A stretch of 64,000 nucleotides of DNA from Camellia lanceoleosa (lineage: Eukaryota > Streptophyta > Magnoliopsida > Ericales > Theaceae): assembly GCA_025200525.1 (NCBI GenBank), contig CM045762.1:128329679-128393678 (forward strand), read 5' to 3'. Positions within the stretch are counted from its first letter, which is position 1; every line of letters begins with the position of its first letter. Both the position numbers and the translations under genes were made by a program. The notes below the pieces were generated by a model that saw nothing but the letters and a program-made list of their open reading frames with translations, made no database searches and was not told the origin of the DNA. Below are positions 41,828 through 54,329 of the stretch, piece by piece.

Positions 41828-42023
41828 CAAGTTCCTCATAGTACGTTGATTCACACTCGAGTCCTAAAGAGCATAGGATTCCATTTAGAAAGATGCTAGG
41901 GTTGCATCATATTGCTTGCTATTTGAACAAGGTGTGCATTGTCTTGACTTGCTTAATTGTTACTTGCCCATGGAGTTATTTGTTTACTTGCTTTAAAGTC
42001 ACACTTTGTATACTCATAGTATC

Positions 42024-43204
42024 ATGAGGAGAGGTAGACCTCCACTTGCCGAGATCACCAAGACAGATTGGACAGAATGGAAAGATTAATGGAAGGATTG
42101 ACCCGTGAGTTAAGGCAAATAAGACAAAGAAGACGCTAGTACTACATCGACTCCAGCCGAAGCGACGAATGGCGAAATGTAGTCCCTCCTCCACCTCCCC
42201 AAGTGCCACAAGTCGCTCCACGCCAAATTTTATATGGAGATGGCACAATAGCTTTGATCAGGGAGTTCAAGAAGATGAGACCACCAAGGTTTTCTGGAGG
42301 TATTGAGCCAATGAAGGCCGAGGCATGGGTTTTGGAAATGGAGAAACTGTTTGAGATTTTCCCCAGCACCGATGTTCAGAAGGTGACTTTAGCTGCATTC
42401 ACCCTGGACGACGATGCTCGGAGATGGTGGATGATGACCAGAGAAACTAACCCTGGTTTAACCTGGGCAAGGTTTTTGGAACTATTTTACAAGAAGCATT
42501 TTCCCCTCAGCGTTCGGAATCGCAAGGCTACCGAATTTCAGACTTTGACGCAAGGCAGTCGAACAGTGGCGGAATATGATCGCGCTTTTACTGAATTGGT
42601 AAGGTTTGTACCTCACATGATCAATGATGAATACATGAAGGCTAGGAAGTTTGAAAGTGGGCTTCGCGGACCGATTCAAGACCGGGTTAGCCTGCTCGAT
42701 ATGCCGACCTATGCCGAAGTGCTGAACAAAGCCGTTTTGGCCGAAACCAACTTGAACAGGTACCAGAACTCGGGAGAGAATCAGCGGAAGAGACAGAACT
42801 ATGACAATCACCGAACACGCTTGAACACCAATAAGAAGATGAACAAGGGCGTCGGTTATCCGAAGCAGAAGGCAATACTAAGCCGACATGCTGATTGTGG
42901 GAAGCAACATTTTGGGGTTTGTCGTCGGACATCCGGTGCTTGCTATGAATGTGGAGAAGTGGGTCATTTTGTGAGAGATTGTCCTAAGACAAAGGTCAAA
43001 CCAAAGAAGAAAGGTGAGAATACCTCGTGCACGGTTCAAAAGAATAATGCTGGGAAAGGACAGATGAGGCAGGGCAGAGTATTTGCACTAGTGCCAGGGG
43101 ATACTCAGAATGCTGAGGCAGTGGTGTCAGGTATACTTCTAATTTGCTCCCGAAATGCTTATGTGTTAGTTGGTTCGGGCTCTACGCTCGCTTGTTTCTA
43201 CTAA
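42024..43204 (+). pseudogene. gag of element C, nearly complete
   Basis: The probable start is ATG 42024 (MRRGRPPLAEI), followed by a frame break within about 20 codons. The open part 42203-43204 (333 codons) has the retrotransposon Gag core: KMRPPRFSGGIEPMKAEAW, KVTLAAFTLDDDARRWW and TEFQTLTQGSRTVAEYDRAF-like text. Near the end lie CGKQHFGVC (a C-x3-H-x3-C half finger) and a full zinc knuckle CYECGEVGHFVRDC (about 42940-42985). The last codons run into the protease, VLVGSGST, then a stop. Gag packages element RNA. Apart from the early shift, this could make most of a Gag protein. Confidence 0.87.
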
Positions 43205-43673
43205 GTTTGCCGAGAAGATTAATAGGAAATTAGAATCTCTTGATTATGTGCTATCTGTGGTTCTACTCTCTGGGAGATCCATGATTGTTGCATCCATTTA
43301 TAGAGCATGTGTTGTTGTTATTGAGCATGTTGAACTGCTAGTTGATTTAATGCCCTTGAATATAGATCAATTCGATGTTATATTGGGAATGGATTGGTTA
43401 GTAGCAAACCACGCACTCATTGATTGTGTTTCGAAGAGTGTCACATTGAAACCCCCAAACCTAGCCGAAGTTATTTTTCAGGGTAAAGGAGTAATTCCCC
43501 CACCTTATTTAATCTCATCCATGAAGGCCTGTAAGTTGATCCAAAAAGGCTGTAAGGGTTATTTGTGTAGTATATTGAAAGATCAGGATGGAAATGTTAG
43601 TTTAGCCGACATCCCAGTTGTTCATGAGTTCGCCGACGTCTTTCCTAATGATTTACGGCCATTTGGTCGATAG
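43130..43673 (+). pseudogene. Aspartic protease of element C, catalytic Asp changed
   Basis: At about 43165 the text reads VLVGSGST where the family has a VLVDSGST-type motif: the active-site aspartate is a glycine (GGT for GAT). The frame then shifts to 43170-43673, with LVSTKFAEKINRKLE and LDVILGMDWL-like text (FDVILGMDWLVANHALIDC) and [18 protein letters not shown], the linker into reverse transcriptase. As written the protease is inactive. Confidence 0.82.
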
Positions 43674-43689
43674 AGAAATAGAGTTTATT

Positions 43690-44600
43690 GTTGATGTTAT
43701 ATCGGGAACACAACCGATCTCCAAAACACCATATAGAATGGCCCCAAATTAACTTAGAGAATTGAAACTACAATTGCAAGAGTTGTTGGACAAGGGATTT
43801 ATTAGGCCGAGCACATCACCATGGGGAGCACCTGTGTTATTTGTTAAGAAGAAGGATGGCACACTTCGCCTTTGTATTGATTATAGAGAACTCAATAAGG
43901 TCACCATTAAGAATAAGTACCCATTACCTAGGATTGATGATTTACTTGATGAGTTACAAGCACGAGTCTTTTCCAAGATTGACCTTAGGTCGGGCTACCA
44001 TCGCCTTAAGGTTAAGGCAGAGGATGTTGAGAAGATCGCCTTCGGACTAGATATGGCCACTACGAATTTTTAGTGATGCCTTTCGGATTGACCAATGCCC
44101 TCTGCATTTATGGATTTAATGAATGAGTCTTCAAGCCCCACTTAGATGAGTTTGTGGTCGTCTTCATCGATGATATATTGATTTATTCCAAGAGTGAAGT
44201 TGAACATGAAAACCATCGAGAATTTCTTTTGAGATATTGAGAGACCGGAAACCGTATGCTAAATTTAACAAGTGTGAGTTTTGGCTTTCTACTATTTCAT
44301 TTCGGGTCATGTAATAAATGAAGAAGGTATTTCAGTTGATCCGAGCAAAATAGAAGCCGTGGTAAATTGGCGAGGCCGACCAATGTGTCCGAGGTTCAAG
44401 TTTTCTGGGTTTGGCAGGTTACTACAGGAAGTTCGTAAAGAATTCTCCAGATTGCAACTCCATTGACACAATTGACTAGGAAGGAGCACCGTATGAATGG
44501 ATCAAGATCGAGTCACTTTTCAGAACTAAAGACGAGGTTGGTTACAAAGACCAAGATCGGTACTTCCATCAGGTAATGAGGAGTTTCATGTTTACAGTGA
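43690..44600 (+). pseudogene. Reverse transcriptase of element C, frameshifted
   Basis: 43762-44073 reads [20 protein letters not shown] and [20 protein letters not shown], then [14 protein letters not shown]. The frame breaks near 44040. [13 protein letters not shown] continues near 44062 in another frame, and the active site FIDD is at 44163-44174 ([15 protein letters not shown]). More breaks occur at about 44240 and 44370 in the thumb/connection. Catalytic aspartates are retained, but no complete frame exists. Confidence 0.85.
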
Positions 44601-44609
44601 TGCGTCGCA

Positions 44610-45207
44610 TAAGGGTTTGGGTTGTGTATTAATGCAAGGAGGTAAGGTTATAGCATATGCATCTCGTCAATTGAAGCCACATGAGAAGAACTATCCTACC
44701 CATGACTTGGAGCTAGCAGCCGTGGTATTTGCTTTGAAGATTTGGCGTCATTACTTGTATGGAACTTCTTGTCAGGTTTTTACAGATCATCAGAGCTTGA
44801 AGTATCTATTCACTCAGAGGGAATTGAACTTGAGACAAAGAAGATGGCTCGAGTTGTTGAAGGACTACGATATGCAGATTCAATATCACCCAGGGAAAGC
44901 CAACAGCGTGGCCGACGCTCTGAGCAGAAAATCAGTTGGAAATTTGGCATGCCTAACATTGATTTCGGCAGAACCAACCATTGTTGAAGAAGTAAAGGCA
45001 AGACAAATGGAGGATGAATTCTTCAGAAAAGTAGCCGATGAGATTGTTACCAAGCCGAGATCCGGGTACACCTTTGAAAACCAAGTGCTTAAGTTTGAAG
45101 GAAGATTGTGTGTGGCCGACGTTCCAGAGTTGAAGAGGAAGATTTTGGAAGCCCATAATTCCAAGTTTGTTGCTCATCCAGAAATACCAAGATGTACCAT
45201 GATGTAA
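44610..45207 (+). pseudogene. RNase H and integrase N-terminus of element C (open 196 codons)
   Basis: The open part 44617-45207 reads [39 protein letters not shown] and VADALSRKS, a typical Ty3/gypsy RNase H. It continues into the linker and the start of the integrase zinc finger ([11 protein letters not shown], the HH half with H-to-N change at the first position). A shift at about 45190 separates it from the CC half. Confidence 0.85.
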
Positions 45208-46400
45208 AACAGATGTTTTGGTGGCCAAACATGAAGAGAGAGATAGTCGAATTTGTGTCCCAGTGTCTGCATTACCTGCAAGAAAAAACAGAACATCATG
45301 GGCCAGCAGGACTTCTACAACCTCTGCCGATCCCCGAGTGGAAGTGGGAACACATCTCTATGGATTTTGTGGACTGACCGCCGAGAACACGTAAAGGTAT
45401 GGATTCGATTTGGGTTGTGGTAGATAGACTAACCAAGTCAAGACACTTTTGCTGTTAAGACTACTTTCAACGATCAACTTGCCCTACTTTATGTGAATGA
45501 GATTGTTAGAGTTCATGGAGTGGCGATGACAATAGTGACGGACAGAGATCCTAAATTTGTTTCAGATTTTGGCAGAGTCTCTGAAGAGCCTTTGGAGCCG
45601 AATCGAGATTTAGCATGCTTTTCATCCCTGCATGATGGGCAAACAGAAAGAACGATTCAGACACTTGAAGATATGCTTAGACTCTGTATTGATTTCCAAG
45701 GAAATTGGGGAATGCATTTGCTATTAGTGGAATTCGCTACAACAACAGTTATCACGCGAGTATTGGTAAGGCACCGTATGAGGCTCTATATGGAAGGAAA
45801 TGCCGATTGCCGTTATGTTGGACCGTAGTCGGAGATAAGGCTCTGCTTGGTCCCGAACTCATTCAAGTAACAACAGAGAGGATTAAACTTATTCAAATAG
45901 AGGATTAAATCGCCCAGAGCCGACAAAAAGAGTTATGCCGACCAGAGAACAAATGACCTAGAATCCGAAGTTGGGGATCACGTATTCTTAAGGTTTTCAC
46001 CAATGAAAGGAGTTTCCAGATTTGGGAAGAGAGGTAAGTTAGCACCCCGTTATATTGGCCCATTTGAAGTCCTTGACAAGGTTAACTCCGTTGCCTCTGA
46101 GACTTGCTTTGCCACGATTGAGCCAAGTCCATAACGTGTTTCATGTTTCGATGTTAAGGAAGTATATTCGGGATCCACTGCATGTAATTAAGCATTCTCG
46201 AATCGGGTTAATGAGAATTTGGGCTATGAAGAGAAGCCGACGCCTATTGTGGATGACAAGTTAAGCAATTGAGAAACAAGTCGATACCAATGGTAAAGGT
46301 GGAATGGAAAGAGCACTATGGCAAGGACGCCACATGGGAAATGGAAGAGGAAATGAGAATTCGACATCCAGAGTTATTCTTGGACCAAGGTATAGTAAGT
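45192..46400 (+). pseudogene. Integrase and chromodomain of element C, broken
   Basis: 45192-45377 holds QMFWWPNMKREIVEFV, WKWEHISMDFVD and then a stop (WGA-type change at the GLP position). The zinc-finger CC appears as CLHYLQEK, with the second Cys replaced by Tyr. 45493-45828 holds the second Asp (VTDRDPKFV) and the Glu (DGQTERTIQ), but only 34 residues apart because the segment between is frame-scrambled. The GPF module lies near 46050 (YIGPFEVLDK), FHVSMLRKYIRDP near 46140, and the chromodomain IPMVKVEWKEHYGKDATWE near 46288-46345, in several frames. Order is normal; it cannot produce active enzyme. Confidence 0.84.
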
Positions 46401-46416
46401 TTGGGGTCCAAACTTC

Positions 46417-46432
46417 CTTAAGGGGGGTAGGA
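46417..46432 (+). other. Polypurine tract of element C
   Basis: CTTAAGGGGGGTAGGA directly before the 3' LTR start TGTAACAACCC. Confidence 0.8.
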
Positions 46433-49014
46433 TGTAACAACCCTCACTTTGAATCAGTCTTGCTTGCATGTATTTTGTATGACCTTGAATTGTCAAGTTT
46501 GTAATCTTGATACTTGCCTTGTTTTGCTTTGTTTTATTGTAAGTTGCTGGAATTCGTGTTTTGTTTGGAGCGTAGCCGAGGTCAGCTCAGCATAGTTTGC
46601 CTTTGAGCCTTTGCGTTTTGAGCAGTTTTGGAACCTTAGCCGACCTCCATCTTCACCCCGGCATGTTTGCCGAGATGTTACCTTTGGGCCGAAGTGTGTA
46701 TCGCCGAGGCTGTGATGTTTTGTGCTTGTAATCTTTGTCCTTGGCGGTATGGCCTAGGCCGAGATGTGGTACACCCAGGCCCAGGTGTGGCACAGCTTAG
46801 TCAAGTGTCGTTCTCCCTAACCTTTGTCTTTGTTGAGCTGTTGTCGAAGTCTTGTCTTTGGCCGAGGTCATTTCTAGCCTGCGTGCCTAGCCGCCAAGCG
46901 TGTTGTGCGCTTTGTCGAGACTTGTCTTGTCTAGCGATCACCTTTCTAATCGCACCAATCCGGTGATGCCACGTGTCCGAGCCGAAGGCTATGACGGCCG
47001 ATGTGCCTATAATACATCATTGTGTATCTTTTGATTACGATTTGGTCTCAAATCTTTGTCTTGATTAGAGAGAGAAGCTCTAGAACTTGGAGTTAGAATT
47101 TTAGTGTGAGAGTTGAGCTCCGAGCTTGATCGTGGAAGATCGAACTGCTGGATTTCAGTTTTGAGGTTAGATTCTTGTTCTACATCGTTTGTTCTTATTG
47201 ATCATCTAGATGCATTGCATGATTGTATCTGTTTTGCATGTCATGCATTGTTTTGAACTTGATCTTGAAAGAGAAAGATGTGGATCTTGTGTTCTTAAAG
47301 GAGAACCTTGTTTTGATCAAAGTTTGGAACAAGAATCATGTTTTGTGTTTGTTCTGCATAATTTTCTCGAATGAGTACCCTAGTCCACGTTTTGAACTCT
47401 TAGCTTGAAAACCCCAGATTTCGTATATGTGAGTTGGATTTCAAAGATGCATGATCTTGTTCTTCGTGCCCTTTGAAAGGAAACTCGTGTTTTCCTAACT
47501 TTGCCTTGTTTTGGCTTTCGAGTCCACACCTCGGCGGGGAGGTGTAGGACCTCGGCAGACCTCGATGGTACCAGTGCACTTCCTGTGATGGGAAATAATG
47601 TTTTGATTCCTTGCATGTATGTGAAGCTCGTTTTGAGAGTATGGTTTGCTATGTGATTGTAGGACTTTGATCTTTGCTTGAGCCTACACGAAGACCGAGG
47701 TGAGTGGTGCTTTTAATAAAGCTATGTTATAAAGCTTTTGATAAATCTTGCTTGTTTCGCTTTGGTAAAAGTAATTGCTAAGCATGAATGATTAGCCTAT
47801 TTTGATGTTTTGTATATGGGCTTGTTTTGATGGTATTCTTGAAAGTCCCTGTCTTTGGAGGACTCTAAACTTTAGCAAAGACTAGAGGAAAGGTAAGTAT
47901 GAACTTCGTCTTGATGATGTCCTTGTAATGAGTTGAGCTTTGTTTCGGTTTCTTTGGAAAGTCCCTTGTGCTGGAGGACTCTAAACTTTCGCAGTACATC
48001 TTGTTAAAAAGGATACGGTCCTTTCTTTGGAAAGTCCCTTGTACTGGAGGACTCTAAACTTTCGCAGTACATCTTGTTAAAAAGGATACGGTCCTTTCTT
48101 TGGAAAGTCCCTTGTGCTGGAGGACTCTAAACTTTCGCAGTACATCTTGTTAAAAAGGATACGGTCCTATCTTGCTAAGATAAATGTTAAAGCGGGCTAC
48201 GGGCCTAAGTAACACAAGTCCCTTGTGCTAGAGGACTTTAAACTTTTGTAGCACCACTTGGTGAAAAAGGGCTACGGGCCTAAGTCACAAACTTCGGTGA
48301 AAAAGGGCTACGGGCCTAAGTCATATAAGCTTGATATGTTTTGTCTTGAAGATTACCTCGGCTACTACTTGTTTAATCTTTGTATTGCTTTGTCTGGTAG
48401 GATTTGACAGATGAATACGGTTCATCTCTTGTTCGCATGCCTTGATATTCTTCGCTGGTGAACCTCGCTATTGTTTGAATGGTTTTGATATGCTTTGTTT
48501 TAAGGCAGACTGCTATTATTCATGCAAACCTTTATTTCTAGTACCATTCATCGAGTTTCCAAGCTCACCCCTCTCTATATATATGTAGGTGATGAGCGTG
48601 ACGGGCGGCGACGCCTAGAAGTATTTGTAAATTTTGTTTTGGGATTTTTGTTATGCCGACTTGACTTGCTTACATCTCTGCTTTTGTGATTACCTCGGCA
48701 TATGTGTTACTCGCTGATTCTTGAAAATCATGCTTCTTTGCTCAGAATCATTTGATTTGTATATGTCGGCCGAGAAGCCTTTTGATCGATGTGACTTGTA
48801 TTTGTTTTGTTATCCGCCGAGGTGCGCTCATATGTATGCATTTACATTTGATCTATGCTGACTCTCAAGGACCATTTGTATTTAGTTTATTCGCTCGCAT
48901 ATGTGAGCCCCTATGATTACTCGATGTGTGTGAAATTTTGTAAGGCCTTTGGTAATTACGACATCTTGGCCATCTCAAGACCCAAATTTACTAGGCAAAG
49001 TTGGGGTCGTGACA
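46433..49014 (+). repeat. 3' LTR of element C
   Basis: 2,582 bp copy of 39227-41812, with the same array, TATA box and tandem repeats. Differences concentrate at CG-containing motif copies (for example GTGATGAGCGGACGGCGG versus GTGATGAGCGTGACGGGCGG near 41390 and 48590). It ends GTCGTGACA at 49014, followed by GTAAA. Confidence 0.93.
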
Positions 49015-49549
49015 GTAAAACCCATTGTTTGATCTTCAAATCCGAAAAGCATTCCCTGTACACATATATAGGCAGGGGGTAAGCAACCACTAGCTCACCA
49101 AGCAATCTCATATTAAAACATTAGAAGATATGCGGGTACCAAAATACTCATACATATATGTGAAATCATATCATGTCAAAACCATATGATTTTATTACAT
49201 AATCTCTTAAATCCAATTTATTTAATTAACCACAACAAGTTAACTTAAATAAATAAACATGTTTCAATAGCAACAGGAAACCCTTTTCAATTCATTCAAT
49301 TATCTCATTATCAATTGAATCAAATAATTAAACAATTCATCAAATCTGTTTTATACAGTCTTATGAGATGAATGCATATGCCATGTCATGCTCAAAATAT
49401 TTTTCTCATCTTTTGAAAATCTTACGCACAATGCCAATTTGAAAACACATTAATCCAATAATTTTAATAAAATTCCAAGATGGTAAATACGACTTAGGTA
49501 ATCCCTAGGTTGGTGCCTGCAAGTAGACTATACAAGTACTACCAATTTG

Positions 49550-49684
49550 TCATTTTTACCAGTATTAACTAGAAGGCACGACACCTGTAATCTATCATTT
49601 TTACTAGTATTAACTGGAAGGCTCGACACCTATAATCTGTCATTTTTACCAGTATTAATTGGAAGGCTCGACACCTATCCGCAC
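49550..49684 (+). repeat. Three tandem 45 bp units
   Basis: Units start at 49550, 49595 and 49640 (TCATTTTTACCAGTATTAAC ... CTCGACACCT). In the related LTR at 57346 this place has a single AACCGGAAGG-containing unit (about 58028), so the triplication is local. Confidence 0.9.
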
Positions 49685-49703
49685 GATTTTCTAGTCTTTC
49701 ACC

Positions 49704-50403
49704 AAGGACACATAGGCCAACTTAATCAAATTCATCTACACCACATTTCAAGACTTACCACTGTATTTACCCCAAAATCATTTCATGAAAACTTATTTCC
49801 CAACATTCCTTTCTCAATGCAAAGTTTTCAAATCAAATTTCAAAGCTCATCATTATCAAATGAATTGATATGCCAATGCAATGATTAATGATACAATGCA
49901 ATATTTTTTCCACTTTCAATACTTTCACACAATATTTCCATTGTGATCAAAATTCTCATTTTTCATTTCAACATAATTTCTCAAGATAAATATAAATACT
50001 TTTATTCCAATTCATCCATGGGACAACATAATTCCCACACTTAGAGTAATCTCAAGGACACATAGGCCAACTTAATCAAATTCATCTACACCACATTTCA
50101 AGACTTACCACCGTATTTACCCTAAAATCATTTCATGAAAACTTATTTCCCAACATTCCTTTCTCAATGCAAAGTTTTCAAATCAAATTTCAAAGCTCAT
50201 CATTATCAAATGAATTGATATGCCAATGCAATGATTAATGATACAATGCAATATTTCTTCCACTTTCAATACTTCCACACAATATTCCCATTGTGATCAA
50301 AATTCTCATTTCTCATTTCAACATAATTTCTCAAGATAAATATAAATACTTTTATTTCAATTCATCCATGGGACAACATAATTCCCACACTTAGAGTAAT
50401 CTC
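49704..50403 (+). repeat. 350 bp tandem duplication
   Basis: Copy 1 at 49704-50053 and copy 2 at 50054-50403 start AAGGACACATAGGCCAACTT and differ at only a handful of bases, so the duplication is recent relative to the LTR it lies in. Non-coding. Confidence 0.95.
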
Positions 50404-50690
50404 AACTATTTAGCCACTTCATGACTATATCAACATTTGAACAACAATTTCCAAAACTTCAACAATTCTCATATTCCATGAAAACCATCATTTATATGTA
50501 AACAAATAAACAAATTTTCAAACATCATTTATTTTGGCACACAAAATAAATATAACATCTTCAAAGATTGTCAATATCTTTCTTAAAAACCCCAAATTTC
50601 TAGGTTTTCTCACCAAAAACATCTCTCTTCAATCCTCATAGTTCAAAACCCTTAATTTCTATTTTAAAAAGAACAAGAAAGTAAACCCAC

Positions 50691-52430
50691 ATAGTTCATA
50701 ACAATGATCTAATGCAAACTATTTTTAATAACTAATAGAAATAATATCAAATTATTATCTTGTATAGATATAGTGACGACAATTAATTTTGTGAGATTTT
50801 TGTGTTGCCTTATCCTATACAGCCTTCGTTATTTCATTATTAATACTCTTATCATTCAAAGCCAACCAATTTTATTATTACTACTTTTCTCATTCAGAGT
50901 CAATATTTTTTTTTAATCTTTATCACTTGGTAGATAATAACGAATAATAAAAATTATCAAGAGAATGTTAAGAATTTAATAGGAGATAAGAAGTTATAGA
51001 TGAGGGCATTTCATAAGATAAAAAATTTAAAATAAAAAAAAGATAATATGTGATAGAAAGAGAAAAAAAACTGAGTAAATCAAAATAAAGATTTAGATAT
51101 ATATGCTTCTGATAGATATATAGATTAACAAATCATATCTTTATCTAAATTTTGTTATTTTAATTTTTTGTAAATCAATTATTCAATCTTTATCTTTATC
51201 TGTAGGCTACGAAATTAATCTTTATAAATTATTTATCAATTTTTATATGTTTATTTATCTATAAGTCATGAAATTAATTTTTTTAAAACAAGTTTTTAAA
51301 TTTTTATCTTTATTTATAGGTCATGAAATAAATTTTCATAAATTATTTATGAATTTTTATATGTTTATCTATTATGAAATTAATTAAAGTACAAAATGAA
51401 GGGGGGAAAAAAAGGAGTAATTTCATTTTTTTTAAATCGATTATTTAATTTTTATCTTTATTTGTAGGCCATGAAATTAATTTTTATAAGTTATTTATCA
51501 ACTTTTATATGCTTATTTATGGGAAGAAATTTTAAATTATCTATAAGTTATGAAATTAATTTTTTTTATAAATTATTTGTTTAATTTTTATCTTTAACTG
51601 TAGACTATAAAATTAATTTTCAGTTTTTATATATTTATCTATATGGATGAATTTTGAAATTCAAATCTTTATCCATAAGCAATGAGATTATCTATAAGTC
51701 ATGAAATTAATTTTTTTAAATAATTTTTTTAATTTTTATCTTTATCTATAGGTCATGAAATAAATTTTCAGAAATTATTTATGAATTTTTATATGTTTAT
51801 CTATAATGAAATTAATTAAAGTACAAAATGAAGGGGAAAAAAGGGGTAATTTCTTCTTCTTTTTTTAAATCAATAATCTTTATCTTTATTTGTAGGCCAT
51901 GAAATTAATTTTTATAAGTTATTTTCCAACTTTTATATGTTTATTTATGGGAAGAAATTTTAAATTATCTATAAGTTATGAAATTAATTATTTAATTTTT
52001 ATCTTTATCTGTAGACTATAAAATTAATTTTCAGTTTTTATATGTTTATCTATATGGAGGAATTTTGAAATTAAAATTTTTATCCATAAGCAATGACATT
52101 AACTTTAATTTTAATTAATCAGACAAATAGAAAATGAAAAAAAATAGAAAACATAAAAGGCAATCAAAGAAGGTTGTCACGTAGGAAAGAGAGAGTTTTA
52201 AATTATGAGAATGTAAGAATAAATATTTGAAAGCTTTTGACAAAACAACAACATTAGGTTTATATAGATCAGGCCAGTTGTGAAATATATTAATAATATA
52301 CATTTTATGGGAGATGAGAGAGTTTCCTTTTCATTAGATTTATTTTCGGAGATAGAAGATTATATAAGATTTATATTCTTTTAAATAAATGCTTGATTTA
52401 TTTTGAGAGAGAGAGGGGGTTGAGAATTAT
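50691..52430. other. Intergenic, very AT-rich, with a duplicated block of about 430 bp
   Basis: No gene seen. A block containing CATGAAATAAATTTTCA and TTAAAGTACAAAATGAAGGG at about 51323-51423 recurs at about 51754-51853 (offset 431 bp), and flanking phrases such as TTATGGGAAGAAATTTTAAA recur too (51517 and 51947). CTTTATCTGTAGRCTA phrases are scattered throughout. It could be an old AT-rich satellite or a decayed element. Confidence 0.6.
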
Positions 52431-52679
52431 GTGCTATTTTTTTTTTACCAGCAATATTGTAGACATGCCCGAACGCCCCGGCACCGCGCGCGAGATTGGC
52501 GCGAAATTCGTTTTGTTCATTAGGCTGCTACAGTTCAGACTCAATGTCACGATTTTGAATCTAATCTCGCAAAGTGCAATGCAAGACCGATAAATCACCA
52601 AAGTGTCCAAATCCGGCAAATCATTTTGGAAAACTGATTTTAATAAAGAAGTGCCAAACATAGACTGCTTTGCCAGATA

Positions 52680-52690
52680 CAGAGTCGCCA
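52680..52690 (-). other. Primer-binding site, Tat/Ogre-like copy 2
   Basis: TGGCGACTCTG on the minus strand, the same as at 33997 on the plus strand. It fixes the LTR-internal junction to within a few bases. Confidence 0.55.
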
Positions 52691-53885
52691 CCTAAATATT
52701 TTGTTTTGGGGGGATTTAGGAAACCTTGACTCGTGCTTAAGGCCACGTGTCCGTCATCACCAAAGTTGCCTCAGCTTGGGAACTTGGGTACGACAGGGGA
52801 AGGTCATGCAATGAGCACCCTCGCTCGCCCGATCAAAGGATCGGCCTTTACTAACATGATATTTTGTTTTTGAAAACACATGCGTTCTTATTCCGGTTAT
52901 TAGCCTAGAATTACTATGTGATGCGCACAACACACAAGTATAGACTAGATCACCTAAGTTGGAACAAATCATCTCATGTTTGTTTGTTTGAAAATGGTTT
53001 GAAGGTGCTACTCACAAGTAGGTTAAGACGTGGATTTGGCACCCTTAAGTGGGCTTAGAAAACATGATTTTGCCACTCTCAAGTGGGCTTAAAACACACA
53101 TTTTGATGAATTGTTCCAATTCAAGTAATCCAACCTTCACCCACAAGCATTCAGGCAGTTATATCATATAAGCAATTAGCCTCATGGCAAGCATGCTATC
53201 ATGGCAATCACTCACACACATGCAAGATGCTAAAGCATAAAAGCTTACCTAGTACTCCGAGCCAAAACAATAGCTTGTTAGTAATCAATGCATGATCCTA
53301 GTTTATGTTAAGATGGCTAATGCAACACATGCAGAATGCAACTAGAAATAGGCTTGGCTATTCTAACATGGCATATGAGATGCAATTAGATAACATGTAT
53401 TCAAGTAGGAATTGAAATACAATGCAGTTAGTATGATGCGCCGAGCCCGATGCATGCAATACAGATGAATGAATGTAAACATGCGAGCATAGGAATGCTA
53501 ATTGAAACATGCCCTAAAACTAACCATTGTAAGCGAGTAAGTAAAAGGGAGAAAGACGTGGGGTTGGAAGACATTCACACACTCACGCACACTTATTACA
53601 AAATTCGCCCTCTCGACGGAGGGTCCGAATGAATAATACAAACCAACTAATTAATTAACTACCCTAGCTAATTAATTATTACAAAACCTTAACTAATTAA
53701 GCAAATTAATTAAGTTACAAAACAGTTAAAGCGGCCTCGAGAAGAGGGACATATGCATGCTCGGTTAGCTTCGCTCGCAAATCCGTTGCCATGCCTCATG
53801 TTGCCTCTGTTTGCACTGTTTTTGACTTTTGAAAACTGTGCCAACTTTTGTGATGCCTCTGAACTACCCCATAGACATTCTGAGA

Positions 53886-53996
53886 GGTCATCGGCCAAAT
53901 GGTATGGCCATCAAGAGATGAGGGTCATCGACCAGAGATGAGTCCATCGGCCAAATATTGTTAGCCGATCGGCACTGCAGATAACCAATCGGCCAT
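53886..53996 (-). promoter_or_regulatory. GCCGATCGGC motif cluster, 3' half of LTR copy 2
   Basis: CATCGGCCAAA (53888 and 53946), GTCATCGACC (about 53924), the perfect palindrome GCCGATCGGC (53964-53973) and CCAATCGGCCATC (53985). It stands where copy 1 has AAGTGGCCGGCCGGCCACTT. Confidence 0.5.
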
Positions 53997-54329
53997 CTCT
54001 TCCTGCAGACTGCTCCTTTTGCTGCAGCAGAGGACAAACAAGGGCATGGCAATACATTTGCAAGAAAATGTTGTGCAACTATCATGTTTGAGACTCAAAG
54101 GAGTGTAGTGTTCGACTCTCGAGCCATCAATTATGCATTTCGATGCATGATGGCCAAAGAGGGCGAATTGTGCAAATCAATATGGAATGAATGCCCAAAA
54201 ACACATGAATGCCTCACACTTTATCATGTTGGATCAAGTGTGTCGCGACCAAGAATTGAGGCACGTTTCATCACTTCAAGTATGAAATGTCCCTCAATTC
54301 TCGTGTTTGGCTTAACACCCAAACCAAAC

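Larger units (their letters stand above)
39227..49014 (+). mobile_element. LTR retrotransposon C (Ty3/gypsy chromovirus)
   Basis: 9,788 bp with two near-identical LTRs (39227-41812; 46433-49014) that start TGTAACAACCC and end GTCGTGACA. Flanks GTAAA (39222-39226) and GTAAA (49015-49019) are a perfect 5 bp duplication. It encodes Gag, protease, reverse transcriptase, RNase H, integrase and chromodomain, with frame breaks. It is a different family from A and B: the Gag and LTRs do not align in detail. It is inserted in an older minus-strand LTR (38943-39226 plus 49015-50690). High LTR similarity suggests a fairly young insertion. Confidence 0.94.
49015..50690 (-). mobile_element. Older LTR, remainder left of element C insertion
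   Basis: Continuation of the LTR begun at 38943. It aligns with the nested solo LTR at 57346-59592 through GGTAAATACGACTTAGGTAA (49484 versus 57955), CCCTAGGTTGGTG and CTTTCACC...AACTTA. It ends near 50690 in sequence like the TTTCTAGGTTTTCTC phrase of 58686, before any motif array, so it is truncated. It contains two local tandem duplications, listed separately. Confidence 0.62.
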
